Shown here in pieces: positions 6,348 to 9,689 of a DNA stretch of 9,689 nucleotides. This DNA is from Pseudomonas sp. (GTDB lineage: Bacteria; Pseudomonadota; Gammaproteobacteria; Pseudomonadales; Pseudomonadaceae): positions 1 through 9,689 of the forward strand of contig DPSI01000225.1 of NCBI GenBank assembly GCA_003527165.1, in the 5' to 3' direction. Below the pieces are notes generated by a model. That model was not told the DNA's origin, searched no databases, and saw nothing but the letters and a program-made list of their open reading frames with translations. The position numbers and the translations under genes are program-made. Within the stretch, counting starts at the first letter, position 1; each line of letters begins with the position of its first letter.

Positions 6348-7509
6348 CCCTTCGCGACGCTTGGCGTCGATCCTGAACCTGCACGATCTGGACCGCGCTG
6401 CGAAACGCCATCTGCCGCGGCCGATCTATGGCTACATCGCCAACGTGGCCGAAGACGGCCACACCGCCCGGGCCAATCGCAGCGCCTTCGACGCCTATTC
6501 ATTCCTGCCACGGGCGTTGGTGGACGTTTCCCGCATTTCCCTCGAAACCGAACTGTTCGGCCAGCGCTACGCCCTGCCGATCGGCATCGCGCCGATGGGC
6601 ATCAGCGCCCTGTCGGCCTACCGCGGCGACCTGGTGCAGGCGCAGGCGGCAGCCAAGGCCGGGATCCCGATGATCCTCAGCGGCAGCTCACTGATCCGCA
6701 TGGAGGACGTGCTCAACAATGGCAAGACTGACTGGTTCCAGGCTTACCTGCCCGGCGATCACGCCGGCATCGAGGCGCTGATCGAGCGCGTGCGCAACGC
6801 CGGTTTCGACAAATTAGTGATCACCGTCGATTACCCGGTACCGCCCAACAGCGACAACAACACACGCTCGGGCTTCAGTTCACCGCTGCGCCCGAGTTTG
6901 CGTCTGGCCTATGACGGACTGGTACGACCTCGCTGGTTGTTTGGTACCTTCATGCGCACACTGATCAATCACGGTATGCCGCATTTCGAGAACAACTATG
7001 CCACTCGCGGCATCGCGATCATGTCCGGTAACGTGAAGCGGGATTTTTCCGGGCGCAGCCACCTCAATTGGAGCTATCTTGAATTGGTCCGACGGCTGTG
7101 GCCGGGCAAGCTGGTGGTCAAGGGTATCCTCCATCCAGACGATGCCCGCAAGGCTCGCGATGTGGGTGCGGATGCGCTGATCGTCTCCAACCACGGCGGA
7201 CGGCAGCTCGATGGCACGCTCTCGGCACTGGAAGCCTTGCCCGGGGTAGTGGAAGCGGTCAGCGAACTGCCGGTAATGGTCGACAGCGGGTTCCGGCGCG
7301 GCACGGATGTACTCAAGGCATTGGCGCTGGGCGCGCGCATGGTGTTCATCGGCCGACCGTTCAACTACGCCGCAGCCTATGCGGGCGAAGCGGGTGTAGC
7401 CCACGCGATCGACTTGCTGGGGGCCGAGTTGCAGCGTGACATGGCGCTGCTGGGGCTGACCCGGATCGAGGACGTCACCAGGCACTGCCTGGTCAATAAC
7501 AAGAAATAG
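6337..7509 (+). CDS. FMN-dependent alpha-hydroxy acid oxidase/dehydrogenase (glycolate oxidase/LldD/mandelate dehydrogenase family)
   Basis: A 390-residue flavoprotein of the FMN-dependent alpha-hydroxy acid dehydrogenase family, which oxidises L-2-hydroxy acids to 2-keto acids. Landmarks in order: FLPRALVDVS (56-65), PIGIAPMG (81-88), SGSSL (115-119), WFQAY (133-137), TVDYP (163-167), K262 for the flavin, the SNHGGRQLD motif (284-292) with catalytic base H286 and substrate-carboxylate R289, and DSGFRRG (316-322) with IGRPFNY (338-344) for FMN phosphate. The segment after TVDYP is VPPNSDNNTRSGF instead of the common GxRxRDxRNGF, so the active-site lid differs. Residues about 180-245 form the variable loop that anchors relatives to the membrane. 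The electron acceptor (oxygen, quinone or cytochrome) cannot be decided. The ATG lies 11 nt inside the previous gene, implying translational coupling; AGGA at 6322-6325 is only moderately placed. Confidence 0.92.
   Translation: MPSNPSRRLASILNLHDLDRAAKRHLPRPIYGYIANVAEDGHTARANRSAFDAYSFLPRALVDVSRISLETELFGQRYALPIGIAPMGISALSAYRGDLVQAQAAAKAGIPMILSGSSLIRMEDVLNNGKTDWFQAYLPGDHAGIEALIERVRNAGFDKLVITVDYPVPPNSDNNTRSGFSSPLRPSLRLAYDGLVRPRWLFGTFMRTLINHGMPHFENNYATRGIAIMSGNVKRDFSGRSHLNWSYLELVRRLWPGKLVVKGILHPDDARKARDVGADALIVSNHGGRQLDGTLSALEALPGVVEAVSELPVMVDSGFRRGTDVLKALALGARMVFIGRPFNYAAAYAGEAGVAHAIDLLGAELQRDMALLGLTRIEDVTRHCLVNNKK
7495..7505 (+). promoter_or_regulatory. Extended Hfq/Crc-type A-rich element before the GlcG-family gene
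   Basis: AATAACAAGAA fits AANAANAANAA and contains two overlapping exact AANAANAA matches (7495-7502 and 7498-7505). It covers the last codons of the oxidase gene (Asn-Asn-Lys) and ends about 28 nt before the next start, upstream of its Shine-Dalgarno. It is the longest such element in the window. Confidence 0.4.
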
Positions 7510-7532
7510 AGCAAACCGGTATCGGAGGGCTT

Positions 7533-7991
7533 ATGGGACGCGGACTGTGGTCAGGGCTGTGGGACGTAGAGGCCGCCATTTATGCGGGGCCTCCTCCGTT
7601 GGAGGATCGCTTTCAGCTTGGTGTGCAAAGGACCGAAGCGGCACTGCGCGCGGCGCGCGCCGAGGCCGAGCGGAACGGTTGGGCGGTCTCGATCGCGGTC
7701 GTCGATACCACGGGCGAGCCGCTTGGCCTGGTGAAGCTCGATGGCAGCCCGCCCGACAGCGCCCGATGCGCCATCAGCAAGGCCCAACAGGCTACGGCCG
7801 CCGAGCAATGTGGCTTGGTCGACGAGGCGCCAATGGTGTTCCGCTCCCAGCATGCCCACCACCCCGCCGACGCGATGCCCATCTATGTAGAAGACCGTTG
7901 CATCGGCGCGATTGGAGTGCACGGTATTCATCGCAGCGAGGCCGCTCAGGTGGCATGTGCTGGCGCTGAGGCGGTTGAGCACGATAGCTGA
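7533..7991 (+). CDS. GlcG/HbpS family protein (heme-degrading domain, DUF336)
   Basis: A 152-residue protein whose residues about 32-148 form a GlcG/HbpS (DUF336) domain: a helix rich in Ala/Glu/Arg, the strand WAVSIAVVD (50-58), GEPLGLVKLDG (61-71), the SARCAISKAQQA helix (76-87) and PIYVEDRCIGAIGV (116-129). The family has a PAS/profilin-like fold. HbpS members bind heme, and glcG lies in glycolate-utilisation operons with no firmly known role. Here it follows a glycolate-oxidase-type flavoenzyme by 23 nt, repeating that linkage with a different oxidase family. The first 30 or so residues (Trp/Pro-rich) precede the domain and look unconserved. The ATG is supported by GGAGGG (7524-7529), though the spacing of 3-4 nt is short, and no later in-frame ATG exists before the domain. 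A cofactor-handling or protective partner role for the oxidase is inference. Confidence 0.85.
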   Translation: MGRGLWSGLWDVEAAIYAGPPPLEDRFQLGVQRTEAALRAARAEAERNGWAVSIAVVDTTGEPLGLVKLDGSPPDSARCAISKAQQATAAEQCGLVDEAPMVFRSQHAHHPADAMPIYVEDRCIGAIGVHGIHRSEAAQVACAGAEAVEHDS

Positions 7992-8011
7992 GCATGAAGT
8001 TGGCTTCGCTC
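7990..8011 (+). other. Stem-loop at the end of the operon
   Basis: GAGC (7990-7993) with GCTC (8008-8011) and GAAG (7996-7999) with CTTC (8004-8007) form an 8-bp stem with a 2-nt bulge (AT) and a TTGG loop, overlapping the GlcG-family stop codon. No T-tract follows. It may end or protect the operon transcript, but it is weak as a terminator. The rest of the gap up to 8048 holds nothing recognisable. Confidence 0.3.
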
Positions 8012-8048
8012 TACAATCGATGAACAGCCGGAGCCCATAACGGAGCCT

Positions 8049-8455
8049 GACATCCAGCCACGTATTACCGTCATCACCCTGGGGGGAGAATCTCGAGGCC
8101 TCATTGCGGTTTTGTCGCGATGGTTTGGGCGAGCGAAGGCATCATCGGGCAGGAGTTCGAGCACGGAGCCGTTGCGTTCATTCAACTGCAATCCGGGCTG
8201 TGTCTGGCCCTTTGGCCGCGCCGCAGCATCGCCATGACACTGGACTGGCGCTTGATCCGGCCAGCTCAACGGAAATGACGCTGGGCCATAACGTCGCGTC
8301 GAAAGCGGAGATGCCGTCATGGCAACGGCAGTGCAGCGGGTGCCATGATCGTCAAGCCCGTAAATTCCACTTTCTGGGGCGGCTATTCCGGCTACTTCAA
8401 GGGTCCGGACGGCCACCTCTGGGAAATCGTGTGGAACCCGCAATTCACCAGCTGA
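8049..8455 (+). pseudogene. VOC family protein (glyoxalase/bleomycin-resistance fold), multiply frameshifted
   Basis: Joining pieces from all three forward frames rebuilds a VOC protein of about 138 residues, the normal single-domain length. The pieces in order are: IQPRITVITLG (from 8052), ENLEASLRFCRDGLG (from 8086), WASEGIIGQEFEHGAVAF and on to LALWPRRSIA (8126-8233), DTGLALDPASSTEMTLGHN with VASKAE (8236-8310), DAVMATAV (8310-8333), and AAGAMIVKP...FWGGYSGYFK...PDGHLWEIVWNP (8336-8455, ending in TGA). Frame changes fall near 8085, 8127, 8233, 8310 and 8334, best explained by small deletions. The expected initiation ATG is also missing (CTG at 8047). The junction motifs match what the family has in one frame, so it is one decayed gene, not several short ones. 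The ancestral function was a metal-dependent dioxygenase, isomerase or resistance-type protein of unknown substrate. It converges on the PH-domain gene. Confidence 0.85.
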
Positions 8456-8480
8456 CGTATTGCGGGACGGCCCGGTTGGC

Positions 8481-8849
8481 TCAGAGAAGGTGCCTGGAGA
8501 TGTGCTTCGATATTTCTACGATCGACGTCTTGCCGGTGAATTCGAACTTCACCTGGCCCAGCGACGAGAAATAGATTTCCAGTTCGGAATCCAGATCGAA
8601 GGTTCCGGACGTTTCCACCGAATACGCGACGATGTTCTTGTAAGGCAGCGAGGTGAAATCCTTCTTGCTGCCGGTAATGCCCTGCACATTGACTGCGATG
8701 ATTCGCTGGGTGGTGAACACTACGCCGTCACGCATGGACTTATACGCGTCGACCACCTGCTCACCGTCCAGCAGAAGGGACCTGACCCGCTCTGCGTACT
8801 CGTCGTTCTGCTTCAGCTTGAAAAAGCCTTTGTTGTTGAAATCGATCAT
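8481..8849 (-). CDS. Bacterial PH-domain protein (bPH_1 type)
   Basis: A 122-residue protein that is essentially one bacterial pleckstrin-homology domain (PF08000 type). The characteristic run is visible: an N-terminal helical part (MIDFNNKGFFKL onward), LLLDGEQVVDAYKSMRD (25-41), VVFTTQRIIAVNVQG (43-57), then a TSLPYKNIVAYSVET strand pair (66-80), FDLDSELEIYF (84-94) and a C-terminal helix ISKHISRHLL. The fold is soluble, without signal peptide or membrane segment; family structures assemble into rings and the biological role is unsettled. An in-frame ATG at 8855 would add two residues, but GAGGA (8860-8856) abuts it directly, while the ATG at 8849 has ideal 6-nt spacing, so 8849 is chosen. 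It stands alone: the operon and VOC pseudogene face it from the left and a LysR gene reads toward it from the right with a 176-nt gap. No clear -35/-10 pair could be fixed. Confidence 0.87.
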   Translation of the reverse strand: MIDFNNKGFFKLKQNDEYAERVRSLLLDGEQVVDAYKSMRDGVVFTTQRIIAVNVQGITGSKKDFTSLPYKNIVAYSVETSGTFDLDSELEIYFSSLGQVKFEFTGKTSIVEISKHISRHLL

Positions 8850-8855
8850 CCGCAT

Positions 8856-8860
8856 TCCTC
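8856..8860 (-). promoter_or_regulatory. Shine-Dalgarno that sets the PH-domain gene start at 8849
   Basis: On the minus strand GAGGA is followed by six bases and then the ATG at 8849. The ATG at 8855 directly abuts the site with zero spacing and is therefore unlikely to be used. Confidence 0.6.
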
Positions 8861-8992
8861 GGTTCTGTTTTTTGGCTACACGTTTGAGAAGGGAACGTTA
8901 AGCCTGTCCACGGCGACACCAATACCGACCATCAGATGACAAGCGCATCATCGTGGTCAAGCAACCGATGCTGACGATCATCGCGGGGACGT

Positions 8993-9004
8993 CCCGGCGC
9001 CGGG
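8993..9004. repeat. Perfect 12-bp GC palindrome between the PH and LysR genes
   Basis: CCCGGCGCCGGG is a perfect inverted repeat, immediately preceded by another palindrome, GGGACGTCCC (8986-8995). They sit 22-40 nt downstream of the LysR stop on the minus strand. As RNA they could form short GC hairpins, but there is no T-tract, so a terminator role is unproven. The rest of the 8861-9025 gap shows no gene. Confidence 0.3.
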
Positions 9005-9025
9005 GCGGCGTGACCCGGCGATGGC

Positions 9026-9689
9026 TCAAACGCGGGTGTTTAGCCGCTCGTGTAGCAACGCCATGAAAGCGGCCAGTGACGGCGAGCGTGACACCGGCCG
9101 CGTTTCCAGCAGGCCAATCGAGCGCTGTTCCGGTTGTTCGATCGGTACCGCGCTGCATCGCTCGATGTTGAATACCGACGCGCAGCTGGCCGGTAGTAAC
9201 GAAAACCCCAACCCCTCACGCACCAGCGCCACCACTGAACTCATATGGGCCACTTCCCAGACGGGCGTCGGATGCATACCCAGATGCCTTAGCGCGGCGT
9301 CCGCCAGCGGGCGAATGCTGGTGTCCGGGGTGAGCGCGATATAGGGCAGGCTCTGCCACTGCGAGCACCGCTCGGCATCGTCTCGCACCAGCAACACCAG
9401 GTTATCGTCCAGCAGGGGCTCGAAGTTCAGATTCAGACCCTCGGCGGGCGAGGAGGAGATTCCGGCCTCTACGTCGCCATTGTGCAACCAGCCTAGAATC
9501 TCGCCGGCGCGACCGTCCCGCAGCTGCACTTCGACACCCGGATGCAGTTGAGCGAAGGCCGCAATGGTTTCCGGTAAGAACGACGCCGCTGCGGTTGGCA
9601 GCGCGCCCAGACGAATAACGCCGCGGGTCAGTGCCAGCGTCTCGCGCGCATCACGCACCGCATCCTCCATGTCCCGCAGCATCCGCCCA
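9026..9689 (-). CDS. LysR-type transcriptional regulator, partial (effector-binding domain)
   Basis: The reading frame is open from the right window edge to TGA at 9028-9026, giving about 221 residues of a LysR-family regulator (usual length about 300). What is present is the end of the linker helix (RDMEDAVRDARETLALTRG) and the complete periplasmic-binding-protein-like effector domain. Its landmarks are IRLGALPTAAASFLPETI, FAQLHPGVEVQLRDG, the GWLHNGDVEAGI segment, EPLLDDNLVLLVRDD, and the late MSSVVALVREGLGFSLLPAS that is highly typical of LysR. The N-terminal helix-turn-helix lies beyond the edge, so the DNA site and true start cannot be seen; internal ATGs such as 9682 are not starts. Its promoter and any divergent target gene would be outside the window. 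It points away from the catabolic operon, and no evidence links it to that operon. Confidence 0.9.
   Translation of the reverse strand, partial: GRMLRDMEDAVRDARETLALTRGVIRLGALPTAAASFLPETIAAFAQLHPGVEVQLRDGRAGEILGWLHNGDVEAGISSSPAEGLNLNFEPLLDDNLVLLVRDDAERCSQWQSLPYIALTPDTSIRPLADAALRHLGMHPTPVWEVAHMSSVVALVREGLGFSLLPASCASVFNIERCSAVPIEQPEQRSIGLLETRPVSRSPSLAAFMALLHERLNTRV

Noticed and set aside
7990..8011. Intrinsic terminator of the operon
   Set aside because: The stem has a 2-nt bulge and no following T-tract, so it is listed only as a stem-loop.
8104..8574. Plus-strand open frame of 156 codons
   Set aside because: It only strings together two in-frame pieces of the broken VOC gene with out-of-frame sequence and then runs antisense into the PH-domain gene.
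8460..8939. Plus-strand open frame of 159 codons opposite the PH-domain gene
   Set aside because: The minus strand encodes a recognisable bPH_1 domain with a strong Shine-Dalgarno; the plus frame has neither.
8861..9025. Hidden small gene or promoter in the PH/LysR gap
   Set aside because: Short translations match no family I know, and no -35/-10 pair with good spacing was convincing on the minus strand; only the GC palindromes stand out.
1..9689. Mobile element, phage, defence or CRISPR content
   Set aside because: No transposase or integrase, terminal inverted repeats, direct-repeat array, toxin-antitoxin pair or nuclease/helicase motif was seen; the block reads as metabolic.

Overview
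The window is high-GC gammaproteobacterial DNA that most resembles a pseudomonad (Pseudomonas or Stutzerimonas type). This is inferred from the G/C-ending codon use, the gene families, and several A-rich AANAANAA elements at translation starts, the type bound by Hfq/Crc in Pseudomonas catabolite repression. No species can be named from the sequence alone.

Left and centre (1-7991): one compact plus-strand catabolic block of eight genes. A LacI-family-type operator lies at 1-14. It is followed by an enolase-superfamily (mandelate racemase-like) acid-sugar dehydratase or isomerase (48-1196). Next comes a complete tripartite tricarboxylate transporter: periplasmic binding protein (1310-2287), small membrane subunit (2322-2789) and large membrane subunit (2822-4330, GTG start). 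Four more genes follow: a class I aldolase of the DapA/NAL superfamily (4393-5313), an NAD(P)-dependent D-2-hydroxyacid dehydrogenase (best start 5334, ends 6347), an FMN-dependent L-2-hydroxyacid oxidase/dehydrogenase (6337-7509), and a GlcG/HbpS-family protein (7533-7991). Gaps are short, one pair overlaps by 11 nt, and two gaps contain hairpins that could set the relative expression of transporter and enzymes.

The working model is inference. A carboxylate, probably an aldonate, aldarate or related hydroxy acid, is captured in the periplasm and imported by the TctABC-type carrier. The enolase-family enzyme dehydrates or isomerises it to a 2-keto-3-deoxy acid, and the lyase cleaves or dehydrates that by Schiff-base chemistry. 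The two hydroxyacid redox enzymes, expected to have opposite stereopreference, then handle the resulting 2-keto/2-hydroxy acids. The substrate cannot be read from sequence.

Right side (7992-9689): unrelated to the operon. A VOC (glyoxalase/bleomycin-resistance fold) gene at about 8049-8455 is broken by five frame changes and is a pseudogene. It converges on a small minus-strand gene for a single bacterial PH-domain protein (8481-8849, start chosen by its Shine-Dalgarno). The window ends inside a minus-strand LysR-type regulator (9026 to the edge), of which only the effector-binding part is present.

No tRNA, rRNA, CRISPR array, insertion sequence or phage gene was seen. The most interesting item is the apparently uncharacterised transporter-plus-pathway block with its visible regulatory elements.
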